Shown: positions 5,793 through 14,032, numbered from the stretch's first letter. The stretch is 15,013 bases of DNA from an uncultured Ruminococcus sp. (GCA_902762335.1 CACWNZ010000038.1:1-15013); one strand, 5' to 3'. Program-made: numbers and translations. Notes: generated by a model from the letters alone, not told the origin.

Positions 5793-6290
5793 ATGAAGAG
5801 TAACGTACTTGAGGAACTTTATCTGAAGTATCATAAGGAAGTCTATCTCTATCTGTACTCATTATGCAGGCAGCGGGAAACAGCCGAGGATATCTGTCAG
5901 GACACCTTTGTAAAGGCAATGCTGTCACTGACGGACAAGCACGAAAACTTCCGCGCGTGGCTCTACACCGTAGCAAGAAACCTGTATTTCAATCATTCAA
6001 GGCTGAGCGGCAGAGAGACCGATATAGATGACAACGATGATATGCCGATAGAGGACGACACACTTGACAATATGATAACGGGCGAAAAGCACAGGCTGCT
6101 TTACAGATCGATGCAAAAGCTCTCTCCGCAGAAGCGAGAGGTGCTTACGCTTCAGTATTGGGGCGGGCTTTCGCAGAAGGAGATCGCCGCAGTAATGCAC
6201 ATAACCTGTGAGAACGTCCGTGTGCTCGGCTACAGAGCAAAAAAGGATCTGAAAAGAATTCTGGAGGAAAACAATTATGAAATATTCTGA
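5793..6290 (+). CDS. ECF-family RNA polymerase sigma factor
   Basis: The 165-residue protein has the two-domain ECF layout. Region 2 covers about residues 5-70 (AEDICQDTFVKAM, FRAWLYTVARNLYFNHSR). An acidic linker (DIDDNDDMPIEDD) follows, and then region 4 (LSPQKREVLTLQYWGGLSQKEIA, helix-turn-helix to about 155). It directs RNA polymerase to a small regulon, usually for envelope stress. The start at 5793 has GGAGAAAAG upstream. An upstream extension in the same frame is rejected as non-coding in composition. The stop overlaps the next gene by 14 bases, so translation is coupled to the partner anti-sigma protein. Confidence 0.93.
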   Translation: MKSNVLEELYLKYHKEVYLYLYSLCRQRETAEDICQDTFVKAMLSLTDKHENFRAWLYTVARNLYFNHSRLSGRETDIDDNDDMPIEDDTLDNMITGEKHRLLYRSMQKLSPQKREVLTLQYWGGLSQKEIAAVMHITCENVRVLGYRAKKDLKRILEENNYEIF

Positions 6291-7668
6291 AATGATAAAG
6301 CGTTACAAGAAGGGCTCGCTTGACGAAGAGAACAGGGAGCTTGTGGAAAAGGACATAGAGCGCCATGAGGCGATAAGCGACTATCTCTATGAGAACGACA
6401 GACTGCCCGAAATATCAGAGGACAGCTCTGAAAGCGTCTCGCCCGAGAAGCTCAGGGAGCAGGAGGCAAAGGCAAGAGAGGAAACAGAAAAGATAATCAA
6501 GACGATAAAGAGCAGATTCCGCGACAGCTTTATATTCTTCAGCGTACTGCTGCTTGCGCTGGCGGTCGTTGTGGCGGGTATAATGATATGGGCGGTGCCG
6601 CAGTGGGAAAAGGACCGCTATTATAACGCCCTCGGAACAAGTACCAAGCTCAGCTTCAAGCAGAGCGCCTCACGCTATACCAGACTGTTCGCGCCTGATA
6701 AGAAATGGGACGAGCTGAGGATAGATGACAACGGAAGCGGAAATTACAGCTTCAGCGTTGACAAAATGGTGGCGGACACCTTTTCGTTCAGCAGAACAGG
6801 CTCTCATGATTATTTCAACGATTCTGACTATTATAAAAGACATAACATCACCGGCACGATAAACAAGGGCAAGCTCGAGATCAACGGCGAGAACGTCTTT
6901 GCACCCCGTGATAACTATCCGTTCTATCCCTACTATGCGGGTGTAACGAACGAGAGCAGGAGCATCTTTCCCGAGGACGATACTCTCAGCATAGAAGAAA
7001 TGAAAAAAGATACAGCCGCAGCTGTAGCTCAGACCAGCGAAACAGGCATATATAACGTTTACCTTACCTTTGATAAGGTCTATACGGCAAAAGATGCAGA
7101 AAAAATGCTGCGCGAAGCGGTCAAAACAGACGATAAGGACAACTACGGAATGATGTCGATATGGCTTGCCGTTTGCCAGAAAATGGGCGATTATGACGTA
7201 TACGAGGCATCTACGACCATGGGTGTGACCATTTACAATGCTATCGGCGATTATGGCGAGTATCAATATGCAAGCGAGACCGACCTTGCCGAAAGAATAC
7301 GCGACGTTGCAGGCAGTGAGGACTTCATGAAGATGATGGGCTGCAATGAGATCAACCCGTTCTACAGAGCGAGCGATGTAGACACTCTCTTCGGCGGTAA
7401 CCCGCCCAAGGGTCATTCCTCTATCGTAAAGACTCCGTTTTCATCAGAATATGCCCCCCATGAAGCTATAGCATATCTTGAGACTCCGTGGGATCTTGAT
7501 GCGCGCTACAAATGTGAGGCTGCATATCTGAGCAGATTTGCCGACAATATCGAGAAGAACGGCGTATTCACCTACGGCTGCTATTATGAGGGCGTAAGAG
7601 GCAACACAATAAAGGCTCTTGCAAATGATCCGCATATCAGCTATATCTGTATTGAGCAGGTAGCATAA
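6277..7668 (+). CDS. Single-pass membrane anti-sigma factor with large external domain
   Basis: This 463-residue protein begins with a short cytoplasmic domain (KRYKKGSLDEENRELVEKDI), then an acidic coiled-coil-like stretch to about 80. One membrane helix at about 84-106 (FIFFSVLLLALAVVVAGIMI) follows, and then a ~355-residue external part. The layout resembles YhdL-type regulators (Sigma_reg_N/Sigma_reg_C). It would hold the sigma factor at the membrane until a signal acts on the outside domain. It has no HxxxCxxC zinc motif. The external region has YNVYLTFDKVYTAKDAEKML near the middle and is rich in Tyr, Asp and Asn. Its overlap with the sigma gene and the strong terminator after it define a two-gene operon. 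The ligand or protease trigger cannot be told from sequence. Confidence 0.82.
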   Translation: MKYSEMIKRYKKGSLDEENRELVEKDIERHEAISDYLYENDRLPEISEDSSESVSPEKLREQEAKAREETEKIIKTIKSRFRDSFIFFSVLLLALAVVVAGIMIWAVPQWEKDRYYNALGTSTKLSFKQSASRYTRLFAPDKKWDELRIDDNGSGNYSFSVDKMVADTFSFSRTGSHDYFNDSDYYKRHNITGTINKGKLEINGENVFAPRDNYPFYPYYAGVTNESRSIFPEDDTLSIEEMKKDTAAAVAQTSETGIYNVYLTFDKVYTAKDAEKMLREAVKTDDKDNYGMMSIWLAVCQKMGDYDVYEASTTMGVTIYNAIGDYGEYQYASETDLAERIRDVAGSEDFMKMMGCNEINPFYRASDVDTLFGGNPPKGHSSIVKTPFSSEYAPHEAIAYLETPWDLDARYKCEAAYLSRFADNIEKNGVFTYGCYYEGVRGNTIKALANDPHISYICIEQVA

Positions 7669-7687
7669 CAAAAAACAATACAACGGG

Positions 7688-7732
7688 GGCGGGCAGCCGT
7701 ATCATAAACGATACGGCTGCCCGCCTGTTTTT
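7688..7732 (+). terminator. Terminator of the sigma/anti-sigma operon
   Basis: A 16-bp perfect stem (7688-7703 with 7710-7725) closes on the loop ATAAAC. TGTTTTT follows, 20 bases after the anti-sigma stop. It is a textbook intrinsic terminator on the plus strand. Confidence 0.92.
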
Positions 7733-7736
7733 CTGC

Positions 7737-7769
7737 GAAAAAATACGGCGCGCCATAAACGGCGCGCCG
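7737..7769 (-). terminator. Terminator of the ATP-grasp/aminotransferase operon
   Basis: CGGCGCGCC (7746-7754) and GGCGCGCCG (7761-7769) form a 9-bp stem. On the minus strand it is followed by TATTTTTT (about 7738-7745). It lies 11 bases beyond the ATP-grasp stop. Its loop in plus orientation is again ATAAAC, identical to the neighbouring terminator. Confidence 0.85.
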
Positions 7770-7780
7770 CGGGATAGTAA

Positions 7781-8800
7781 TTATTTCTTAACTTTGATAC
7801 CGAAGCTCTCTATCTTGGGGATAAGGCCTATGCGTGGCTTGTCGTCATCGGGAAGCTGCGGGAAATCGTAGGCGGGATAGTCGTTGCCCTCAACGATAGC
7901 GGGACCGTTTGGTGTAAGGCAGACGTCCCAGCCCACATATCTGAATGTAGGGATAACGAGAGCAGCCTTCTTTACCATGTCCTTTACCTCGTCCATAAAG
8001 GGAAGCTTGTAGCCGACGAATTTGATCCCCGTTGCGGGGTGCTCGTCATAGCATACGAGAGCCGAGGTGTGTCCCCTGCCGATTATCTCGCCCTTGTCGA
8101 GATCGAAATGGCAGGCAAGACCGCCGTGCTCGAGATTATCTACAAAGTCGCCGTTGTTGCCCATTTTGAAAACGGCATAGAGTATATGAGCCTCGCCGTC
8201 CTTTACGAGAGTTACCACTCTTAAGCAGTTCAGCGAATAGGGATAGATCCTTGCGGCGTCGGGATGCTGTACTATGACCTCCTCGATAACGCCGAAGTTC
8301 TTTTCCTTTGAGGTAACGTACTTATAAAGCTCCTCTGTCGTTTTATAGTCCGCGACCTTTATCTTTTCAATGCCCTTTCCGCTTTCGCCGATATAGGGCT
8401 TTGCAAAGAAATATTCCTTGCCCTTTACGAATTTCTCGAACTCCTCATAGCCTATGTCGGCAAGGTCGAGGATCTCTCTGCCCATGAATTCGGCAAATTT
8501 CTTGTCGAAGAGGTTTTTCTCGTCAAAGATATGGGCATATTTTTCGTCGTTCAGCGTTGAGACAAGACGCTTGTTCTTCATTCGTGTGAGATAGGTCTTT
8601 CTCTCCTTCGCCTTCATTTTATAGAATTCAAAGATGATGTAGTCGTTATAGCCTGCGCCGTACTTCATTGAACAGCCGAGCATATCGAAAAAGGTGGTGA
8701 ACTTGCTTTTTCCCGATTTCTCATGGACGACGTTTATCGCCTTGCCCATTTTTTTGAAGCTTGCGCCGCCGAGGACCCTCATCAGATATTTGAACTTCAT
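7781..8800 (-). CDS. ATP-grasp protein, 'sugar-transfer associated'/alpha-L-glutamate-ligase-like
   Basis: The 339-residue protein reads as the ATP-grasp family often called sugar-transfer associated (PF14397-like). It shows AKPYIGESGKGI at about 133-144 (ATP-binding lysine and Gly-rich loop), EEVI at 173-176 (hinge), NCLRVVTL at 191-198, DNLEHGG at 221-227, and GWDVCLTPNGPAIVEGN at 290-306 (metal-binding end). ATP-grasp enzymes join a carboxylate to an amine, thiol or similar group through an acyl phosphate. The substrate of this family is not established. There is no signal peptide or membrane segment, so it is cytosolic. It starts 16 bases after the aminotransferase, with GGGGGAA as ribosome site. 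Co-transcription suggests it acts on that enzyme's amino-acid product. Confidence 0.8.
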   Translation of the reverse strand: MKFKYLMRVLGGASFKKMGKAINVVHEKSGKSKFTTFFDMLGCSMKYGAGYNDYIIFEFYKMKAKERKTYLTRMKNKRLVSTLNDEKYAHIFDEKNLFDKKFAEFMGREILDLADIGYEEFEKFVKGKEYFFAKPYIGESGKGIEKIKVADYKTTEELYKYVTSKEKNFGVIEEVIVQHPDAARIYPYSLNCLRVVTLVKDGEAHILYAVFKMGNNGDFVDNLEHGGLACHFDLDKGEIIGRGHTSALVCYDEHPATGIKFVGYKLPFMDEVKDMVKKAALVIPTFRYVGWDVCLTPNGPAIVEGNDYPAYDFPQLPDDDKPRIGLIPKIESFGIKVKK

Positions 8801-8816
8801 TTGATTTCCCCCGTAA

Positions 8817-10069
8817 TTATTTTAATGTGGCAAGATTGTCCTCTACAGACCTCTTTATGATCTTCATGCCCTCTATAAGAAGCTCCTTGCTAATTACAAG
8901 CGGCGGCATCAGCTTTACTACCGAGTTCTTTCTGCCTGCGCCCTCTATTATAAGACCGAGATCAAAGCACTTCTCGATGACCCTGTCAGCAAAGCCCTCT
9001 ACGGGGATATTCTCGAATTCTATGCCCCATATCATGCCTATGCCCCTGAGCTCAAGTCTGCTGTCAAGGGGAAGTATCTCCTTTTCGATGAAGTCCTTTA
9101 TTACCACGGACTTCTCTGCGACCTGCTGCTCTACCTTATGCCCGAGCATATATTCAAGTCCCGCCTTGGCAGGCCCCTGAACGTGCCGTTGTGCTCGCCG
9201 GGCTTCCATACGTCGATGTCGGGCTTAATGAGGGTTACTGCAAAGGGCAGACCATAGCCGCCGATAGACTTTGACATCGTAACTATATCGGGCGCTATGC
9301 CTGCGCGCTCGAAGGAGAAGAACGAGCCGCTCCTGCAGCAGCCCACCTGTACGTCGTCTACAACTAAAAGAATATCGTTCTTGGTGCAGAACTCCCTGAG
9401 AGCCTTGAGGAAATCTACACTGAATACCCTTATGCCGCCCTCTGCCTGTATCGTCTCGATGAACACCGCCGCAGGCTTTTCAACGCCGCTGTGGTCGTCG
9501 TCAAGAAGTCTCTGCATATAGGCGATGACGTCAAGCTCCGGGAACATATAGGGTGCGGGAATGAACGTAACGTAATCGAGGGGTACGCCTGCGCCCCTGC
9601 GGGATGCCTTGTCAGTCGTGAGTGAAAGGCTGCCGAGGGTCATGCCGTGAAAGGCGCCCATAAATGCAAATACGTTTTTTCTGCCCTTTACCTTGCGCGC
9701 AAGCTTGAGTGCCGCCTCGTTGGCATTTGTTCCCGTAGGACCGGGGAACTGTATCTTATAGTTAAGTCCTCTCGGCTTGAGTACCTTTTCCTCGAAGGTC
9801 TGAATGAACTCTCTCTTGGGTACGGTATACATATCAAGAGCGTGCATAAGTCCGTCGGACTTGAGATAGTCTATGAGCTTTTCCTGTATCTCGGGATTGT
9901 TATGTCCGTAGTTTACCGCTCCGGCGCCGCAGAAGAAGTCGATATACCTTCTGCCGTCCTCATCAAAGAACTCGGCACCCTTAGCCTTTGCGAACACCGT
10001 CGGAAAATGACGGCAATATGATCTTACTTCGGACTCGTAGCTTTCAAATACTGACGTATCCATACTCAT
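8817..10069 (-). pseudogene. EctB-type (diaminobutyrate) aminotransferase broken by a small deletion
   Basis: This is a class III PLP aminotransferase closest in feel to L-2,4-diaminobutyrate:2-oxoglutarate transaminase (EctB). Features include the start DTSVFESYESEVRSYCR, PGPTGTNANEAALKLAR at 109-125, GAFHGMTLGSLSLT at 138-151, VDDVQVGCCRSG at 237-248, Schiff-base lysine K267 in TMSKSIGG, and EHNGTFRG at 292-299. After FRG the family normally reads about seven residues (NNLAFV-like). These are absent, and coding resumes one frame away as AKAGLEYMLGHKVEQQ, to the stop at 8817. A deletion of some 20 bases near 9171-9173 explains this. The rest is well preserved, suggesting recent loss or an assembly error. 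Intact length would be about 420 residues, as in EctB. ATG 10063 is an alternative start with better spacing from GGAG. Confidence 0.85.
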
Positions 10070-10136
10070 CTCTCCGTTTCCTTATATATTTATCCCGTTC
10101 ATGCACAGTTACGGGAGCATCTTCTGATACTCTTAT

Positions 10137-10165
10137 ATATTACAATTATCACGCCGCTTTTTCAA
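10137..10165 (-). promoter_or_regulatory. Promoter of the aminotransferase/ATP-grasp operon
   Basis: On the minus strand TTGAAA (10160-10165) and TAATAT (10137-10142) have a 17-base spacer, about 70 bases before the aminotransferase start. It lies beyond the argF terminator, so the two-gene cassette has its own transcription start separate from the arginine operon. Confidence 0.6.
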
Positions 10166-10243
10166 GTCAAATGTTTAACAAAAAAGCCCCCGCAAAAAAA
10201 TAATATAGTATTTATTATTACATATCAGAATAATCCGCTTGTC

Positions 10244-10276
10244 AAAAATCGGAACGGCACGATACTGCGCCGTTCC
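10244..10276 (-). terminator. Terminator of the arginine operon
   Basis: On the minus strand GGAACGGCGC and GTGCCGTTCC (10251-10276) form a 10-bp stem with one G-T wobble and the loop AGTATC. GATTTTTG follows. It begins 15 bases after the argF stop codon. Confidence 0.85.
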
Positions 10277-10290
10277 GTACTGATCATGCC

Positions 10291-11202
10291 TTATTTATCG
10301 GCAAGGCACCTTACCATAACAGCCTTCTGCGCATGGAGCCTGTTCTCCGCCTCCTCGAAGATCTCGTCAGCGTGAGCCTCGAATACCTCCTCGGTTATCT
10401 CCTCGCCCCTGTGAGCGGGCAGGCAGTGCTGTACCATTGCGTCGGGCTTAGCAAGCGCCATGAGCTCCGCATTGACCTGATAGCCGTCAAATGCCTTTTT
10501 CCTCTTTTCGGCTTCGCCCTCCTGACCCATGGAAGCCCATACGTCAGTGATGACTACGTCGGCATCGACAACAGCCTCCTTGGGGGTGCGGAACATGGAG
10601 AACTTATCTCCGAAGCCCTTTGCGAAGTCAAGAACGTCCTTGTGCGGCTCATAGCCCTCGGGGCAGGCTACGGAGACAGACATACCCGTCTTGAGAGCGC
10701 CGACTATAAGGGAGTTCATCATATTGTTGCCGTCACCGATGAAGCACATCTTAAGCCCGTCAAGCTTGCCCTTGAACTCACGGATAGTCATAAGGTCGGC
10801 AAGTATCTGACAGGGGTGACAGAAATCCGTAAGACCGTTTATTATCGGAATGCTGCCGTACTCTGCAAGAGCCTCTACCTCAGCCTGCTCAAAGGTACGG
10901 ATCATTATTCCGTCAAGATAGCGCGAGAGCACCCTTGCGGTGTCCTGAACGGGCTCGCCCCTGCCTATCTGCATATCCTTTGATGAAAGGAAGATAGGCT
11001 GACCGCCGAGCTGGTACATTCCTACCTCAAAGGACACCCTTGTACGGGTAGAAGCCTTTTCAAAGATAAGACCCAGAGATTTTCCCTCAAGAAGCTTATG
11101 AGGGATACCGTGCTTCTGCTCGTACTTGAGCTGATCGGCAAGGTTGAGTATATCAACTACCTCCTCAGATGACAGGTCGAGCATTTTTAACAGATGTTTC
11201 AT
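10291..11202 (-). CDS. argF: Ornithine carbamoyltransferase
   Basis: This 303-residue enzyme makes citrulline from ornithine and carbamoyl phosphate in the cytosol. The carbamoyl-phosphate motif STRTR is at 51-55, HPCQ at 129-132, the ornithine-loop motif DVWASMGQE at 220-228, and HCLPAHRG at 259-266, all intact. Length is normal for the anabolic enzyme. GGAGG, within the end of argD, precedes ATG 11202, and argD stops only two bases before it, so the two are translationally coupled. It is the last gene of the operon. Catabolic arcB is less likely, because no arcA or arcC is near. Confidence 0.96.
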   Translation of the reverse strand: MKHLLKMLDLSSEEVVDILNLADQLKYEQKHGIPHKLLEGKSLGLIFEKASTRTRVSFEVGMYQLGGQPIFLSSKDMQIGRGEPVQDTARVLSRYLDGIMIRTFEQAEVEALAEYGSIPIINGLTDFCHPCQILADLMTIREFKGKLDGLKMCFIGDGNNMMNSLIVGALKTGMSVSVACPEGYEPHKDVLDFAKGFGDKFSMFRTPKEAVVDADVVITDVWASMGQEGEAEKRKKAFDGYQVNAELMALAKPDAMVQHCLPAHRGEEITEEVFEAHADEIFEEAENRLHAQKAVMVRCLADK

Positions 11203-11204
11203 GT

Positions 11205-12389
11205 TTACGCCTCCATTGTATTTTTCAGGATACTCAGTCCTTTATTTATTTCATCATAGGTTATCGTGAGTGGCGGCAGCATTCTGAGAAGATTCTTGGC
11301 TGTGAGTATGAGCAGTCCGTTCTCAAGGCATTTTGCAGCCACTTCCTTGGCGTTGTCCTTCTCGGTGACTATGCCGATCATCATGCCCTTTCCCCTGACC
11401 TCCTTGACGTTGCCGATCTTCATCAATTCAGCCCTGATGTAGTCGCCCTTTTCGTTCACTTCCTTGAGGAAGTCGGGCTCTGCTACCCTTGAGAGCACCT
11501 CAAGAGCCGCCGCGCAAACTATCGGGTTGCCGCCGAAGGTGGTTCCGTGTGTGCCGGGAACGATAACGTCCTGTGCCTTTTCGGAGCAAAGACAGGCTCC
11601 TATGGGAAGTCCGCCGCCGAGTCCCTTTGCAGAGGTCACAATGTCCGGCTCTATGCCGTAGCCCTGATAGCAGTAGAACGTACCCGTCCTTGATACGCCT
11701 GTCTGTACCTCGTCTACCATGAGAAGAATGTCCTTCTCCCTGCAGACGGCGGCTATCTCGTCAACATAGCTCTGCTCAAGAGGCATTACGCCGCCCTCGC
11801 CCTGAACGAGCTCTATGAATATACCGCAGACCTCGTCGTCTATGCAGGACTTAAGGCTATCGGTATTATTCGCCTCGGCATAAACGAAGCCCTCGGTGAA
11901 CGGGAAAAAGTAATTATGAAAAACATCCTGACCCGTTGCGGCAAGGGTAGTTACCGTCCTGCCGTGGAAGGAGTTTACAAGGGTGACTATCTTCTGCCTG
12001 CCGCTGCCGTATTTATCAAAGCTGTACTTTCTTGCGATCTTTATAGCGCACTCGTTTGCCTCGGCGCCCGAATTGCAGAGAAAGACTCTTTTCATGCCCG
12101 AAAGAGCGCAGAGCTTCTTTGAAAGCTCTGTCTGCAAGGGCGAATAGTACAGATTTGAGATATGCTGCAGTGTCGCCGCCTGCTTTGCAACGGCATTTGT
12201 CCAGCCCTCATCACAGTAGCCGAGAGAGTTTACGCCTATACCGCTTGTGAAGTCTATATATTCCTTGCCCTCGCTGTCAACGGCTGTTGCGCCCTTGCCG
12301 CTGACGAGCGCCGTGTTGAAGCGTCCGTAAGCGTGCATCATAAATTCCTGTTCGTCATTTTTTATTTCTTCAAAGTTCAATCCAAACAC
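11205..12389 (-). CDS. argD: Acetylornithine aminotransferase
   Basis: A class III PLP transaminase of 394 residues that converts N-acetylglutamate semialdehyde to N-acetylornithine. Visible are NSGAEAN at 106-112 (phosphate-binding), SFHGRT at 140-145, MVDEVQTGVSRTG at 224-236 with the cofactor Asp226, SAKGLGGGLPIGA with Schiff-base K255, and GTTFGGNP. The GTG at 12389 lies within the end of the HAD gene. A TTG at 12378-12380 is an equally good start: AAGGGG lies 8 bases upstream, it overlaps the HAD stop as TTGA, and it gives the family-like start MNFEEIK. Place in the operon supports the arginine role rather than lysine (dapC). Confidence 0.94.
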   Translation of the reverse strand: MFGLNFEEIKNDEQEFMMHAYGRFNTALVSGKGATAVDSEGKEYIDFTSGIGVNSLGYCDEGWTNAVAKQAATLQHISNLYYSPLQTELSKKLCALSGMKRVFLCNSGAEANECAIKIARKYSFDKYGSGRQKIVTLVNSFHGRTVTTLAATGQDVFHNYFFPFTEGFVYAEANNTDSLKSCIDDEVCGIFIELVQGEGGVMPLEQSYVDEIAAVCREKDILLMVDEVQTGVSRTGTFYCYQGYGIEPDIVTSAKGLGGGLPIGACLCSEKAQDVIVPGTHGTTFGGNPIVCAAALEVLSRVAEPDFLKEVNEKGDYIRAELMKIGNVKEVRGKGMMIGIVTEKDNAKEVAAKCLENGLLILTAKNLLRMLPPLTITYDEINKGLSILKNTMEA

Positions 12390-13123
12390 CCCTTTATTAT
12401 CTCCTTAAGCTCCGCCCAATCGTTGATCGCTATATAATTCTCCCGCGGGAGAGTTATTTTCAGATCGGGCTTTTCTATATATGTTTTTTTGTACCATACG
12501 GGCTGCATACCTGCGGAATGCGCGCCCTCTATATCGCAAACGGGATTGTCGCCGCAGAACCATACGTTCTCTGCGTTAAGCCCCGCTTTTTTCAATGCAA
12601 GTCCGAAAAGCTGTTCCTCGGGCTTTCTGAATACGTAGTCGCACGAGGAAAGTATGAATTCAAAGCCGTGGTCAGGGATCAGCCGCTCTATCCTTCGCCG
12701 GAGAGTCCTGCCCGAGTACATCAGATTGCTCACAACGCCCGTTCTTATGCCGTTCTGCCCGAGAAACGCCAAAAGCTCCTCTATATTTTCCGAGGGCGAA
12801 GCGGTTACTATGCTGTCCCAATATATCTCCTCAAGCTCCTCGTAGGGCTTATCAAAGGTGATGCCGAAATACTCGTAGGCGTATCTGTTAAGACTGCACC
12901 AGCTTATCTCAAAGGGCTGTCTGTTCCTTGTGGCTGCGCCCATTCTGTCGGAAATTTCACCGATAAGACCCGCAATAAAGGGCTGAAGCTCGTTTATTGT
13001 GATATTCTGCGGGTTTTCCGCCGCCATAGAGAGCAGCACCTCGTTGCCCTTTTCAAAGCCGAGCAGATTTTCGGTTATTATAGTGTTGCCGTAATCAAAC
13101 AGCACCATGGAAGGCTTTTTCAT
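12377..13123 (-). CDS. HAD-superfamily hydrolase inside the arginine operon
   Basis: This 248-residue protein shows HAD motifs in order: LFDYGNT with nucleophile D10, VVSNL with S132 (motif II), RKPE with K167 (motif III), and CGDNPVCDIEGA with D192 and D197 (motif IV). A helical cap at about 20-110 makes it a C1-type HAD. Motif I has Gly12 where phosphatases usually have the second Asp (general acid), so catalysis may be altered. ATG 13123 follows GAGGTGCAGAT, 11 bases after argB, and its end overlaps argD, so it is part of the operon. It is not a known arginine-pathway step. A house-cleaning phosphatase for a stray phosphorylated intermediate is a guess. Confidence 0.85.
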   Translation of the reverse strand: MKKPSMVLFDYGNTIITENLLGFEKGNEVLLSMAAENPQNITINELQPFIAGLIGEISDRMGAATRNRQPFEISWCSLNRYAYEYFGITFDKPYEELEEIYWDSIVTASPSENIEELLAFLGQNGIRTGVVSNLMYSGRTLRRRIERLIPDHGFEFILSSCDYVFRKPEEQLFGLALKKAGLNAENVWFCGDNPVCDIEGAHSAGMQPVWYKKTYIEKPDLKITLPRENYIAINDWAELKEIIKGCLD

Positions 13124-13134
13124 ATCTGCACCTC

Positions 13135-14004
13135 TTAATAGAACATCGTGCCGACGCCCTCGTCCGAGAACATCTCTATTATGATAGAATGGGGTATCCT
13201 GCCGTCGATGATATGCGCTCTCTTTACTCCGCGGCGCACCGCTTCAACGCAGCAGTCTATCTTGGGTATCATGCCTCCCGAGATTATACCCTCGCGCTTG
13301 AGAGACGGCACCTCGCTGACGTTTACCACGGGTATCAGAGTGCTTTCATCGTCCTTATCCTTGAGCAGGCCCTTTATATCCGTCATGAGAATGAGCTTTG
13401 CCGCCTTCAGCTCTGCGGCTATCCTTGCTGCCGCAAGGTCGGCGTTTATGTTGTATACGTCACCGTTATAGCCGCCTGCTACGGTGGATATTATCGGAAC
13501 GTAGCCGTTTCTGGTGGCGTCCTCTATGACCTCCGTATGTACCTCGGTTATCTCGCCGACGAAGCCTAAGTCTATGCCCGAAGCCTTTTTCTCCGCCATT
13601 ATCATTCTGCCGTCAAGTCCGCAAAGACCGATAGCCTTGCCGCTGTGCTGTTCAAGAAGCTGAACAAGGCTCTTGTTCACCTTGCCCGCAAGCACCATCT
13701 GGACTATGTCGATAGTCTCCTGATCCGTAACTCGCAGACCGTTGACAAAGCGGCTCTCCTTGCCTATTTTATTGAGCATTCCGCTTATTTCGGGTCCGCC
13801 GCCGTGTACTAAAACGACGTTTATGCCTATGAGCTGAAGAAGGACTATATCGCTCATGACCGCGTCCTTGAGCTCGGGACTTATCATGGCGTTGCCGCCG
13901 TATTTTACAACGATAGTCTTGCCCGCCCATTTCTGTATGTAAGGAAGAGCCTGAACGAGCACGTTAGCTCTGTCCTGATCGGATATATTGCGCAATCCTG
14001 TCAC
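13135..14004 (-). CDS. argB: Acetylglutamate kinase
   Basis: This amino-acid kinase of 289 residues phosphorylates N-acetylglutamate. Motifs are VKYGGNAM at 33-40 (phosphate-binding lysine K34), VHGGGPEI at 66-73, NINADLAAARIAAEL, LMTDIKG, and the end AHIIDGR...EMFSDEGVGTMF. The N-terminal ~25-residue helix before the core (DRANVLVQALPYIQKWAGK) and the AHIIDGR region are typical of the arginine-inhibited, hexameric form. That fits the cyclic pathway, where this step is the control point. The start is a GTG at 14004 with only a weak ribosome site, 28 bases after argJ. Confidence 0.96.
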   Translation of the reverse strand: MTGLRNISDQDRANVLVQALPYIQKWAGKTIVVKYGGNAMISPELKDAVMSDIVLLQLIGINVVLVHGGGPEISGMLNKIGKESRFVNGLRVTDQETIDIVQMVLAGKVNKSLVQLLEQHSGKAIGLCGLDGRMIMAEKKASGIDLGFVGEITEVHTEVIEDATRNGYVPIISTVAGGYNGDVYNINADLAAARIAAELKAAKLILMTDIKGLLKDKDDESTLIPVVNVSEVPSLKREGIISGGMIPKIDCCVEAVRRGVKRAHIIDGRIPHSIIIEMFSDEGVGTMFY

Positions 14005-14032
14005 CCGCTTTTCTTATATTTTCCTGAATGGA

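Noticed and set aside
6670..7416. Long minus-strand open frame (248 codons) opposite the anti-sigma gene
   Set aside because: It lies entirely within the plus-strand gene, which has a membrane segment, coupling to the sigma gene and a terminator. The antisense product shows no family features.
8817..10069. A second arginine-pathway argD instead of an EctB-type enzyme
   Set aside because: The DTSVFESYESEVRSYCR start, PGPTGTNANEAA and EHNGTFRG motifs are EctB-like and differ from the true argD at 11205-12389.
10181..10200. Terminator at the C5-rich stretch flanked by A runs
   Set aside because: The C-rich core has no complementary G-rich arm nearby, so no hairpin forms.
10333..10983. Plus-strand open frame (216 codons) opposite argF
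   Set aside because: Mirror frame of a confidently identified enzyme with all motifs on the minus strand.
12518..13138. Plus-strand open frame (206 codons) opposite the HAD gene
   Set aside because: The minus-strand frame has four ordered HAD motifs and operon spacing; the plus frame has no recognisable features.
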